Part shown: positions 17,329 to 25,801 of the stretch, in pieces | Position numbering within the stretch: the stretch's first letter is position 1 | Layout: every line of letters begins with the position of its first letter | Assembly: GCF_006265175.1 (NCBI RefSeq) | Contig: NZ_VDCQ01000011.1 | Span: forward strand, 113,408-177,407 | Length of the DNA: 64,000 nt | Source of the DNA: Paenibacillus hemerocallicola | GTDB lineage: Bacteria > Bacillota > Bacilli > Paenibacillales > NBRC-103111 | Direction of reading: 5' to 3' | Made by a program: the position numbers and the translations under genes | The notes under the pieces: generated by a model | Databases searched by the model: none | The model's input: only the letters and a program-made list of their open reading frames with translations | Told to the model about the DNA's origin: nothing

Positions 17329-19449
17329 ATGAATGCCTTACGCTTCGTGCCGCTGCTGGCCGTCGCCGTTCTGGCCGCGTTCGTGAAGCCGGTGCCGGCG
17401 GCGGCGGATACCGTTCCGTTCGCGTCGTACAGCGTCGACGAGCAAGGCGCGGTCATCAACCTGAATCCGGCCTACTTGCCCGTGCGCCTGCTCGGGAACG
17501 ATCTGCCTCTCAAGGCGGACGGCAGGCCGGACACGTTCAAAAATCCCGAGGACGTGTTCGTGGACGGGCAGGACCGGATCTATATCGCCGATCGCGGTAA
17601 CGACCGGATCGTCCAGCTCGACGAGAACGGCGCCTTCAGCCGATATATCGGGCATTTGCCGGGCAAAGGCAAGCTGAAGGCGCCAGAAGGCGTGTTCGTC
17701 GACCGTACGGGCTCGATCTATGTGGCGGATACCGGCAATTCCCGGATTGTCCGCTACTCGCCGGAGGGCGAGCCGCTGCGGGATTATACGGCGCCGGATT
17801 CCGCTTATTTGCCCAAGGATTACCGGTTCGTTCCTTCCAAGCTCGTCGTGGACAGCAGGGACAATCTGTACGTCGTCTCGAAGGGCTCTTATCAGGGGAT
17901 GCTGCAATTGGGACAAAACAACGAGTTTTTAAGCTTCTACGGCAAAAACCGGGTCAAGCTGAGCCCGGTGGATCGGCTCCAGCGGCTGTTTTATACGAAG
18001 GAGCAGCGGGAGAGGCTGTCCGACGTGCTGCCTGGCTCCATCACGAACGTGACGATCAATGCGCAAGGTTTTTTGTACACGACGACGATGTCGATTGACA
18101 CCGAGCAGATCAAAAAGCTGAATTACGCCGGACAGAATATTTTGCCCGAGAAGGAGTTTTTCGTGCCGAGACCCTCGAAGAGCGGTCCGGCCGTCACTTC
18201 GTATATGTTCCGCGACGTCGCCGTCGGCGCGCAGGGGATGATTACCGCCATCGACGCGAAAACGAATACGATCTTGCAATACGACGCCCAAGGCAAATTG
18301 CTGTATACGTTCGAAGGGGAGGACGACCGGGTGCTGCGCATCGGCAAGCTGAAATCGCCCTCCGGTCTGGCGCTGACGTCCGAGGGGGACCTGCTCGTCA
18401 CCGACAATACGACCAATCTCGTGCATCTGCTGCGCCCGACACCGTTCTCGAAGCTGGTGCTGGAAGCGACTTCCTTGTATGCGGAAGGGAAATACGAGCA
18501 GAGCGAGGAGCCGTGGAATCGCGTGCTGCAGCTGAACGAATCGTACAGCCGCGCGCATCTCGGGCTCGCCAAGCTATCCTTCAAGAGAGGCGACTGGGAC
18601 GTCAGCATGGCCGAATACAAGCAGGCGCTGGACGGTCAAGGATATTCGGACGCATTCTGGCAAGTTCGGATGCTCTGGCTCCAAAAGCGGTTTACGCTCA
18701 TAGCCGTGTCGCTAGTGTCGCTGGCCGCCGCATGGTGGCTTGTCCGACGCGCGCTCGCGCGGCGCCTGCCCGTTGCTGCGGCGAGCGAGGGCGCCCGCCT
18801 TCCGGGTCTTTCCCGCTTCGGCGTCGCGTCCGTCGGGCGGGAAGCGGTCCGATTCGGCAGCGTCCTGAAGCGTCCCTTGGCCGTATTCGAGGAGCTGCGG
18901 GACGGCAAAACCGGCAGCTGGACGTTCGGCTTCCTCGTCCTGGCGGGCATCCTGCTTTCCAGGCTGGGGGAGGCCTGGTTTACCGGGTTCGTGTTTCACC
19001 CGGTTCCGGCTCATCTGGCGGACCCGCTTCGCATCGGAGCCGTGCTGCTCGTTCCTTTGCTGAGCTGGGTCTTGTGCAACTATCTGGTCAGCACGCTTTA
19101 CCGCGGGGAAGGGACGTTCAAGGACGTATTCGTGGGCACGATGTATGCGCTAGCCCCCTATGCGCTGTTTACGCTGCCGCTGGCGCTGTTCTCCAACGGT
19201 CTGACCGCCAGCGAAGGCGTGATTTACCATTTCGTGCAAAAGGCGGTGCTCGTATGGACGGCGCTGCTGCTGATTTTCAAGGTGCAGCTTATTCACAACT
19301 ACGACGTGAAGGAAACGGCCGTCAATGTGCTGCTTACGCTGGCCACGATTGTCGTGCTTTGGTTCGCCATTTTCGTACACGTCACGCTCAGCTTCGATTT
19401 GCGGGATTTCGTCGCCAAGCTGTGGGAGGAGTTGATTTATCGTGGCTGA
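17329..19449 (+). CDS. NHL-repeat, TPR and Yip1-domain membrane protein
   Basis: This 706-residue protein joins an exported beta-propeller to a multi-pass membrane domain. A signal peptide spans residues 1-25. NHL repeats follow at about 60-450, visible as PEDVFVDGQDRIYIADRGND and PEGVFVDRTGSIYVADTGNS. A TPR-like pair lies at about 460-530, one membrane segment at about 545, and a C-terminal block at about 585-700 has several membrane segments typical of Yip1 domains. I chose ATG 17329, after AAAGGGGA; longer readings begin inside the permease gene. It sits between two permease pairs and overlaps the next gene by 8 bases. I infer a transporter-associated sensor or scaffold. Confidence 0.8.
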   Translation: MNALRFVPLLAVAVLAAFVKPVPAAADTVPFASYSVDEQGAVINLNPAYLPVRLLGNDLPLKADGRPDTFKNPEDVFVDGQDRIYIADRGNDRIVQLDENGAFSRYIGHLPGKGKLKAPEGVFVDRTGSIYVADTGNSRIVRYSPEGEPLRDYTAPDSAYLPKDYRFVPSKLVVDSRDNLYVVSKGSYQGMLQLGQNNEFLSFYGKNRVKLSPVDRLQRLFYTKEQRERLSDVLPGSITNVTINAQGFLYTTTMSIDTEQIKKLNYAGQNILPEKEFFVPRPSKSGPAVTSYMFRDVAVGAQGMITAIDAKTNTILQYDAQGKLLYTFEGEDDRVLRIGKLKSPSGLALTSEGDLLVTDNTTNLVHLLRPTPFSKLVLEATSLYAEGKYEQSEEPWNRVLQLNESYSRAHLGLAKLSFKRGDWDVSMAEYKQALDGQGYSDAFWQVRMLWLQKRFTLIAVSLVSLAAAWWLVRRALARRLPVAAASEGARLPGLSRFGVASVGREAVRFGSVLKRPLAVFEELRDGKTGSWTFGFLVLAGILLSRLGEAWFTGFVFHPVPAHLADPLRIGAVLLVPLLSWVLCNYLVSTLYRGEGTFKDVFVGTMYALAPYALFTLPLALFSNGLTASEGVIYHFVQKAVLVWTALLLIFKVQLIHNYDVKETAVNVLLTLATIVVLWFAIFVHVTLSFDLRDFVAKLWEELIYRG

Positions 19450-21685
19450 ACGGTATCAAGCCATTCGCTTTGCGGCGAGAACGGCCGGACTGCTCCTGCT
19501 GGCGTGCTGCTTCATTGCGCTGGCCGGCTGCGGCATCGCCACGGTCAAGCGCGCCGACGGTCCGGAGTTCGTTCCTCCGCAGGGAGAGCCGTTGACAGGC
19601 GGGGCCGTGCTGGAGAACGAGCGGCTGAAGCTCGCGGTCGAAGGGGAGAACGGGACGATCACCGTGACGGACAAACGGAACGGGCACGTATGGCAAGGGG
19701 CGGCGAGCAAGGAGCAAGCGGCGGCGCAGGAGGTTGCCGGCGACTACAAAGGCCACGTCCAGTCGCCCTTTATCGTGGAATATCAGGAGGTCGGGGCCAA
19801 AGCCAATACGTTCAAACGGGGCAATGTCCAGTCCGAGCGGCCGGAGGTGCGCCTGTATCGGAATGGCGAGCGGATCGAGGTCGCCTTCAATCTGAGGAAC
19901 GGCGACTTGCGGTTTTCCTTCCTTCTCGGACTGTCCGGCTCCAGCCTCGTTGTCGATATCCCCGGGGAGCGCATTCGCGACAACCCCAAGACGGCCGTAT
20001 TGAAAAGCATTATGCCTTATCCGTTCCTCGGGGCGGTATGGGGCAAAACCAAGTCCGGCTACATGCTCGTTCCGAGCGGTCCCGGTTATCTGATCGATTT
20101 CTACGACCGCAATTATCCGTACGACAGCGCCTTCAACGAGATCGTCTACGGAGAGGACCTGGGGGTCAATCTTGGCTCCGGAAGCCCGATGCCGGTACTG
20201 TATCCGGTGTTCGGCATCAAGCAGGACGACAACGCGTTCCTGGCCGTGCTGGACCGGGGCGGCGAATACGGCAAGCTGTCGGCCACGCCGAGCGGGCTGA
20301 ATACGCCGTTCAACTGGGCGGCCGCAGAGTTTCTGTACTTGCCGGACGATTATTTGAAGAACGCCTATTCGACGCAGGCGAAGCAGTTTATCGACGACTA
20401 TATGAAGAGAGAGGACCGGCGGATGGTCTATTCGTTCCTCGCCGGGGAGGACGCCGACTATGTCGGCATGGCGAAAGCGTACCGCACCTATTTGATGGAA
20501 ACCGGCGGGGCCAAGAAGCTGACGCCGACCGGAAAGGAAGACCCGTTCACGATTACGGTATATCAGGCGAACGAGGAGTCCGGCATGCTGGGACGCAAGG
20601 CGGTCCCCGTCACGACCTTTGAGGAGGCGAGGCGTATCGTTCGGACGCTTTACGACAAGGGCGTTCGCTCTATGAACGTGGCCTTGAGAGGGTGGAACAA
20701 CGGCGGCGAATTCCCGGGCGGCTGGCCGAAGCGCCTGCCGCCGGAGCCGAGCCTGGGCAAGCCCGAAGAACTGAAGGCGCTGTCGGATTATGCGGAGGCG
20801 ATCGGTGCGCCTCTGCTGCTGTACGACAACTACTTCGACGCCACGGGGCGGAACGCCGGCTTCCGCCCGAGAGAGGATGCGCTGCGCAATCTGCGCACGG
20901 GCGTCGTCGAAGCGAAGATAGGGTCGTTCCGGCAGTACCGGCTGCGTTCCGAAGCGTCGCTCGGGTATTTGCGCGATGCGCTCCCCGCCTACGGAGAATG
21001 GGGCATATCCGGTCTCGTGCTGACCGCGTACCGCGGGAAGACGGTGAACTCCGATTTCAACAAGAGCGGCGTCTCCACGCGCGGACAAGCGATCGCCGCG
21101 CAGCAGCAGATGCTCGATGCGATCGGCGGGGAGCTGGGCCGCGCGGGCATTCAGACGGCGTACGCTTATGCGGTCGGTCACGCGCAGCTTATGCAAGGCT
21201 TCCAGATCGGCCCCGGCTATGACGTCTTCGCCGGCAAGACGGTTCCTTTTTATCCGATGGCCGTTCACGGGCTGGCCGGCTACTCCGGCAAGGAGGCGAA
21301 CCTGCACCCCGACCCGCAGGCGGATCGTCTCCGGCAGATCGAATACGGGGCGATTCCGGCCTATATCGTGACGCAAGCTCCGGCCTCCGACCTGCAATAT
21401 ACGAGCGTCCGCTCAACGCTCGTCAGCTCGCGGTTCGATATTTGGCAGGACGAGATCGTGCGCGAGTATGCCAAATACCGCGATTCGATCGGCTCGGCCA
21501 TGCATTTGTTCATCGAGAATCACCGGCAGCTCGCCGAGGGCGTGTACGCGACGACGTACGAGGACGGCCGGCAGGTTGTCGTCAACTATTCGGACCGGCC
21601 GTACCGGTACGCCTCCGTCGACGTTCCGGCGCGCGACTATGCGGTGGTCGCCGCCGGCTCTGCAGAGGGGAGGGGACCGCGATGA
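19442..21685 (+). CDS. DUF5696-like lipoprotein
   Basis: This 747-residue protein is a lipoprotein with lipobox LAGC and lipidated C30. The mature part starts with a beta-rich domain (LKLAVEGENGTITVTDKRNG), has a central domain of about 250 residues, and then a barrel-like region at about 370-640 with YDNYFDATGRNAG. The sequence matches my memory of the DUF5696 family, which is common in Paenibacillus beside sugar ABC transporters. The barrel region suggests a glycosidase-like fold, but I cannot place catalytic acids with confidence. GTG 19442 overlaps the upstream stop by 8 bases, and the stop overlaps the next permease start. Confidence 0.75.
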   Translation: MAERYQAIRFAARTAGLLLLACCFIALAGCGIATVKRADGPEFVPPQGEPLTGGAVLENERLKLAVEGENGTITVTDKRNGHVWQGAASKEQAAAQEVAGDYKGHVQSPFIVEYQEVGAKANTFKRGNVQSERPEVRLYRNGERIEVAFNLRNGDLRFSFLLGLSGSSLVVDIPGERIRDNPKTAVLKSIMPYPFLGAVWGKTKSGYMLVPSGPGYLIDFYDRNYPYDSAFNEIVYGEDLGVNLGSGSPMPVLYPVFGIKQDDNAFLAVLDRGGEYGKLSATPSGLNTPFNWAAAEFLYLPDDYLKNAYSTQAKQFIDDYMKREDRRMVYSFLAGEDADYVGMAKAYRTYLMETGGAKKLTPTGKEDPFTITVYQANEESGMLGRKAVPVTTFEEARRIVRTLYDKGVRSMNVALRGWNNGGEFPGGWPKRLPPEPSLGKPEELKALSDYAEAIGAPLLLYDNYFDATGRNAGFRPREDALRNLRTGVVEAKIGSFRQYRLRSEASLGYLRDALPAYGEWGISGLVLTAYRGKTVNSDFNKSGVSTRGQAIAAQQQMLDAIGGELGRAGIQTAYAYAVGHAQLMQGFQIGPGYDVFAGKTVPFYPMAVHGLAGYSGKEANLHPDPQADRLRQIEYGAIPAYIVTQAPASDLQYTSVRSTLVSSRFDIWQDEIVREYAKYRDSIGSAMHLFIENHRQLAEGVYATTYEDGRQVVVNYSDRPYRYASVDVPARDYAVVAAGSAEGRGPR

Positions 21686-22563
21686 TGCCCGTCAGGCGCA
21701 AGCGTCTCAGGCTGGATACCCGCAAAGCGTTGGAAGGGTATATGTTCATGTCCGTATGGATAGTCGGGTTTCTGGTGTTTATGGCGTTCCCGCTCGTCTA
21801 TTCTTTCGTCATCAGCTTCTATAAGGTGAATTTTCTCGGCTCGGAAATTCGCATGGACTTTGTCGGGCTGCGCAACTTCCAGTACGCTTTCCTGAAGGAC
21901 GAGAAGTTTCCGACGCTGCTTCCGCTGTATATGAAGCAGACCGTGCTGATTTTGTTCGTGATCGTCCTGTTCGCTCTGATCGTGGCTATACTGGTCAGTC
22001 AGAAATTTCCCGGACGCGCCATCTACAGGGTCATTTTCTTCCTTCCCGTCGTGCTGTCCAGCAACAGCATTCTGAACCGTCTTGAAGCAAGCGGAGGAGG
22101 CAAGCTGGCGATCCTGGAGCAGTTCGACGTCGCCGGCTGGCTGACGATTTATTTATCCGCCGGGCTTGCGGAGCCATTAATCGGCGTGCTCAACAACTTC
22201 GTGCTCATTCTATGGTACTCGGGCGTACAGGTGCTGATCTTCGTAGGGGGTATACAGACGATATCCTCCTCGGTGTACGAGGCGGCCCGAATCGACGGCG
22301 CTACGCCGTGGGAAAGCTTCTGGAAAATTACGCTGCCGGGGCTTGCGCCGTTCATTATGCTCAATCTGATCTATACGACGGTGGACCAGTTCACGTCGCC
22401 GTTCAGCGATTTGCTGACCTATATCGCCCAGGTGCGGACGAATCCGATTATGGGCTTCGGCTACTCGAGCGCGCTCGGCTGGATTTTTTTCGCTTTCGTG
22501 CTTGTGTGGATCGGGTTCATGCTGCTCGTCGGGAAGCGTTTTGCGTTCGACCGGGCCGAATAA
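21682..22563 (+). CDS. Sugar ABC transporter permease, second MalF type
   Basis: This is the first subunit of a second permease pair in the same operon. The EAA loop is YEAARIDGATPWESFWKITLP. I chose ATG 21682, preceded by a run containing GAGGGGAGGGG and overlapping the upstream stop; the long open frame from 21442 lies within the upstream gene. Six hydrophobic segments fit in 293 residues. No separate ATPase gene accompanies this pair, so it probably uses the ATPase at 11408. Confidence 0.9.
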   Translation: MMPVRRKRLRLDTRKALEGYMFMSVWIVGFLVFMAFPLVYSFVISFYKVNFLGSEIRMDFVGLRNFQYAFLKDEKFPTLLPLYMKQTVLILFVIVLFALIVAILVSQKFPGRAIYRVIFFLPVVLSSNSILNRLEASGGGKLAILEQFDVAGWLTIYLSAGLAEPLIGVLNNFVLILWYSGVQVLIFVGGIQTISSSVYEAARIDGATPWESFWKITLPGLAPFIMLNLIYTTVDQFTSPFSDLLTYIAQVRTNPIMGFGYSSALGWIFFAFVLVWIGFMLLVGKRFAFDRAE

Positions 22564-22581
22564 CGGAAAGGGGGAACACGA

Positions 22582-23559
22582 ATGATCGTCGACAAGGCCG
22601 AGCTGATGCAGACGGTGAGGCGGCACGGAGGCGGCGAGCCGTCGATCGGCCGCACCGTCGGCAAGCGCGCGAAGCTGCTGCTTCTAGGGCGCGACATCCG
22701 CGAAGGGCTCATATACAAATTTTTTCTGTATTGGATTTTGACCAACGTCGCGGTGCTGTATATGCGGCCTTTCCTGTACATGGTCAGCACGATGTTCAAG
22801 AGCAAGACCGATCTGATCGACCCGACGGTGCAATGGATTCCGATCGAATGGGATGCGTCCAACGTATGGTTCGGTCTCGAATTTATGAAATATGCGCTGA
22901 CCGGTCTGCACTCCTTGACGATCGCGGGCGGAGCGGCGGTGCTCCAGGTGCTGTCCTGCTCCCTGACCGGCTACGCGCTGGCCCGGCTCCGTTTTCCGCT
23001 GCGGGGGCTATGGTTTTTCCTCGTGCTGCTGACGTTTCTCATTCCGCCGCAAACGATTCTGATCCCGCTCTATATGCTGTATCAAAAATTGGAAATGCTG
23101 CGCACGCCGCTGCCGTTTCTCGTACCGGCACTGTTCGGGCAAGGGCTGAAGGGCGCCTTGTTCGTCATCATCTTCCGCCAGTTTTTCCGCACGCTGCCGA
23201 AGGAGCTGGAAGAGGCGGCCCGCATCGACGGGGCAAGCGCCCTTCGCCTGTTCGTCAAAGTCATGCTTCCGCTGGCGCGGCCGGCGATCTTGGTCGTCTT
23301 CCTCTTCTCGTTCGTCTGGCACTGGAACGATACGTATCTGCCTTCGCTGTTTCTGGGCAAAGAATACGCGACGCTGCCGCTCCAGCTCGACAATTTGCAG
23401 TCGGCGATGGGGGACGTGCCGGGTTATGTGGATACGAACATTACGGAGCAGGTATACATGGCGGCTTCGTTCTGGTTCGTGGCCCCTCCGCTGCTGCTGT
23501 ATTTGATCGCCCAGAAGTGGTTCGTGCAGGGCGTGGAGCGGACCGGAATCGTCGAATAG
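22582..23559 (+). CDS. Sugar ABC transporter permease, second MalG type
   Basis: This is the second subunit of the second pair. It has 325 residues, with about 50 extra N-terminal residues before the first membrane segment. The EAA loop is LEEAARIDGASALRLFVKVMLP. The start has AAAGGGGG. The stop TAG lies in the first of three tandem 8-base units, and a terminator-like hairpin follows about 100 bases downstream, making this the last gene of the transporter operon. Confidence 0.92.
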   Translation: MIVDKAELMQTVRRHGGGEPSIGRTVGKRAKLLLLGRDIREGLIYKFFLYWILTNVAVLYMRPFLYMVSTMFKSKTDLIDPTVQWIPIEWDASNVWFGLEFMKYALTGLHSLTIAGGAAVLQVLSCSLTGYALARLRFPLRGLWFFLVLLTFLIPPQTILIPLYMLYQKLEMLRTPLPFLVPALFGQGLKGALFVIIFRQFFRTLPKELEEAARIDGASALRLFVKVMLPLARPAILVVFLFSFVWHWNDTYLPSLFLGKEYATLPLQLDNLQSAMGDVPGYVDTNITEQVYMAASFWFVAPPLLLYLIAQKWFVQGVERTGIVE

Positions 23560-23574
23560 TCGAATAGTCGAATA
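23551..23574 (+). repeat. Three tandem GTCGAATA units across a stop codon
   Basis: The 8-base unit GTCGAATA occurs three times in a row. The stop codon of the permease at 22582-23559 is in the first unit, so a change in copy number would fall mainly after the stop. Confidence 0.8.
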
Positions 23575-23654
23575 TCCGGCGGGGAACGGGCCGGTCTCCC
23601 AACCGCTTTCCGGATTAGCGTTTTTTCGTCTCCGGCCGATGCTCATATAAACCG

Positions 23655-23699
23655 AAGACGCGTCCAACCTGCCGCATAGCGGGAATGGATGCGTCTTTT
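23655..23699 (+). terminator. Terminator-like hairpin after the transporter operon
   Basis: AAGACGCGTCCA at 23655-23666 pairs with TGGATGCGTCTT at 23686-23697 (one G-T pair), with a GC-rich inner loop and a short T run. It is the best candidate end of the long operon. The remaining bases between 23700 and the AraC gene at 23922 show no gene; TAAAAT near 23873 is a weak -10 candidate. Confidence 0.65.
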
Positions 23700-23921
23700 C
23701 GGCGTTTCCCGGTCCAGCGTGAAATGGCCGGACTTCGTAGAAACGTTCATCAGTTGCTCGCGGCTGGACGTCGTCGAAAGCTCGCAAAACGGCTGATAAA
23801 AACCTAAGGCGTCACGGTCGTGTCCATCCTCGCCATCCTGTTCGTCGCGTAGTTCCGATGGGCTCGAATGTGGTAAAATAATGAAGTGTGATGGTCGGAA
23901 GCATCCGAAAGGGGAACCGAA

Positions 23922-24803
23922 ATGAAGACGGTATACCGGGGAGAGCGTTTTTTTCGCGATGGCGAGCCGTTTGCCATAGTACGTTTCTCCGAAGCGAGCA
24001 TGGCGAACCGCGTGTTTCATTCCCACGATTTCGTGGAAATTTGCTATGTGTGCGAGGGCGGCGGCTATCATGCGGTGGAGGATCGGGAATACCGGGTGGG
24101 CAAAGGCGACCTGTTCCTGATCAATTACGACATCGCCCATGCCTTCTACCGCGGGGAGGAGGATGGGGAGCTGGTGACGTACAATTTGCTGTTCGAGCCC
24201 GGTTTTCTCGACGACAGCCTGCTGCCCTTTCACGATTTCTCCAGCCTGGCCATGTCTTATTTGTTCCGCAGCGTATGGGACGACGAACCGCTACGCGCCG
24301 ATTTGCGGCTGACCTACGAGGAGCAGCGTGAATTCGAGACGCTCATCGGCAAAATCATGCAGGAATATACGAACCGGCCGGTCGGCTGCCAGGCGGTCAT
24401 CCGCGCCCTCATGATCGAGCTTATCGTGAAAATCATGCGCGGCTTCCAGCGCAAAAGCGCTTCCGATCCCGAGCAGCGGCGCAATGCCTCGGTCATCGAG
24501 GCCGCGGTACGGCATCTCGACGATCGTTATTATGAAACGATCAGCCTTGGCGAGCTTGCGCGGAGGGCATTTCTCAGTAAAAATTATTTTGCCAGCCTCT
24601 TCAAGGAAACGACCGGCATCTCCGTCTATCAATACGTCCAGCACGCGCGCATCGAGCAGGCGTGCAGACTGATGGGGGAGACGGACAGGTCGCTAGGCGG
24701 CATCGCGCTGGAGGTGGGCTTCTCCGACTACAAGGCGTTTTATTCGGCTTTCCGCAAGCAAAAAGGCGTGTCGCCTCACGTATATCGAAGCGGCGACGTC
24801 TGA
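23922..24803 (+). CDS. AraC-family transcriptional regulator with cupin sensor
   Basis: This is a cytoplasmic regulator of 293 residues. The N-terminal 150 residues form a cupin-like ligand domain (HSHDFVEICYVCEGGGYHAV is typical), and two helix-turn-helix motifs lie at about 190-290, ending QKGVSPHVYR. AAAGGGGA precedes ATG 23922. It follows the sugar-transport operon in the same direction but after a terminator, so it may be a second regulator of that locus. The ligand is not readable. Confidence 0.88.
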   Translation: MKTVYRGERFFRDGEPFAIVRFSEASMANRVFHSHDFVEICYVCEGGGYHAVEDREYRVGKGDLFLINYDIAHAFYRGEEDGELVTYNLLFEPGFLDDSLLPFHDFSSLAMSYLFRSVWDDEPLRADLRLTYEEQREFETLIGKIMQEYTNRPVGCQAVIRALMIELIVKIMRGFQRKSASDPEQRRNASVIEAAVRHLDDRYYETISLGELARRAFLSKNYFASLFKETTGISVYQYVQHARIEQACRLMGETDRSLGGIALEVGFSDYKAFYSAFRKQKGVSPHVYRSGDV

Positions 24804-24870
24804 CGTTCTCAGGTTCGCGCAATGCAACCGGGTCACCCCGGACGATTATGATAAGGAGAGATGAGAGACC

Positions 24871-25380
24871 ATGATTATCGAAACGAAAATAATCGAGAAA
24901 CCTTCCTTCAGCGCCGTCGGCATTACGGAAACGATTCGCTTCGACACCAGTTTGCCGCCGTCGGAAAATGCCATTGCCGAGCTGTGGGGCCGATTTGGCA
25001 AGCGCATCCCGGAAATTACGGATCAGCTCGGCTGGCGCAGCTTCGGACTTATGCTGCAAAACCCCGATAATCCGCCCGGCGCTCCGTTCGAATATACGGC
25101 TGCGGTGCAAGTCCGGCAGGAAGGTCAAGTCCCCGAAGGCATGACGCGAATCGAAGTACCGGCCGCGCGCTATATCGTGCTGACTCTTCGCGGTCCGTTG
25201 GACGGGATTAGCGACGGCTTCAAGCATTTTTGGGGACATTGGCTGCCGAACAGCCCGTACGAATACGATGGCGGTACGCACACCGGAAAATATGAGTTCG
25301 AGTTTTACGACCAGCGCTACACGAACCCGAATGATCCGATCTCCGAAATCGACCTGTATTTCCCCATCCGTGCGAAATAA
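24871..25380 (+). CDS. GyrI-like small-molecule-binding protein
   Basis: This 169-residue protein resembles the stand-alone effector-binding domain of AraC and SbmC/GyrI proteins (PF06445). Landmarks are IIETKIIEKPSFSAVGI at the start, a central region ending in YIVLTLRGPLD, and a C-terminal YEFEFYDQRY. There is no DNA-binding domain. AAGGAGAGATGAGAGACC precedes the ATG. It follows an AraC regulator by 67 bases, and a functional link with that regulator is possible but unproven. Confidence 0.8.
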   Translation: MIIETKIIEKPSFSAVGITETIRFDTSLPPSENAIAELWGRFGKRIPEITDQLGWRSFGLMLQNPDNPPGAPFEYTAAVQVRQEGQVPEGMTRIEVPAARYIVLTLRGPLDGISDGFKHFWGHWLPNSPYEYDGGTHTGKYEFEFYDQRYTNPNDPISEIDLYFPIRAK

Positions 25381-25446
25381 GCTTATGATGGAGCATGGCG
25401 GGCAGCCGAAACGAACGATGAAGGTATGGATGTAGGAGGAGAAGCG

Positions 25447-25743
25447 TTGGATATCCAAAAAAATAAGGGGGCCAAGGACCGATTCGGACAAGCGGCGGCT
25501 TCCGTAATCATAGGCTTCGCCGCCCCGCTGGTGCTTATCGCGGGAATATTGACTCAAAGCGTTCTGGCGATCGTGTCCGGCCCGATCAGTCTTTGCGGAT
25601 TCATTCTCGGCATAATGGCAAGAAGATCAAGGTCGGTTCGATTCGCCGCCAATGCGGGCATGTTTCTAAACGCTACTCTGTTGGCGTGTTACGTATTTAT
25701 CGTAGTCATGTACTTCGTGACGAGAAACGCAAGCCCGCTTTGA
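25447..25743 (+). CDS. Small membrane protein of unknown function
   Basis: I do not recognise this protein. It has 98 residues from TTG 25447, which is 6 bases after AGGAGGA at 25434-25440; an in-frame ATG at 25426 is upstream of that site. Three hydrophobic segments (about residues 15-33, 36-50 and 62-85) are separated by a basic loop MARRSRSVRF. It may be cotranscribed with the GyrI-like gene 66 bases upstream. It converges with the nucleotidyltransferase gene. Confidence 0.6.
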   Translation: MDIQKNKGAKDRFGQAAASVIIGFAAPLVLIAGILTQSVLAIVSGPISLCGFILGIMARRSRSVRFAANAGMFLNATLLACYVFIVVMYFVTRNASPL

Positions 25744-25801
25744 TTCTTTTGAGCGATCTGCTGCGTTATGCGGCGTTTCGACTGCGGCAGCAATCGTGTG
25801 C

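Noticed and set aside
19388..21397. A 669-codon open frame on the minus strand
   Set aside because: It is antisense to the DUF5696-like gene, Arg-rich and without motifs.
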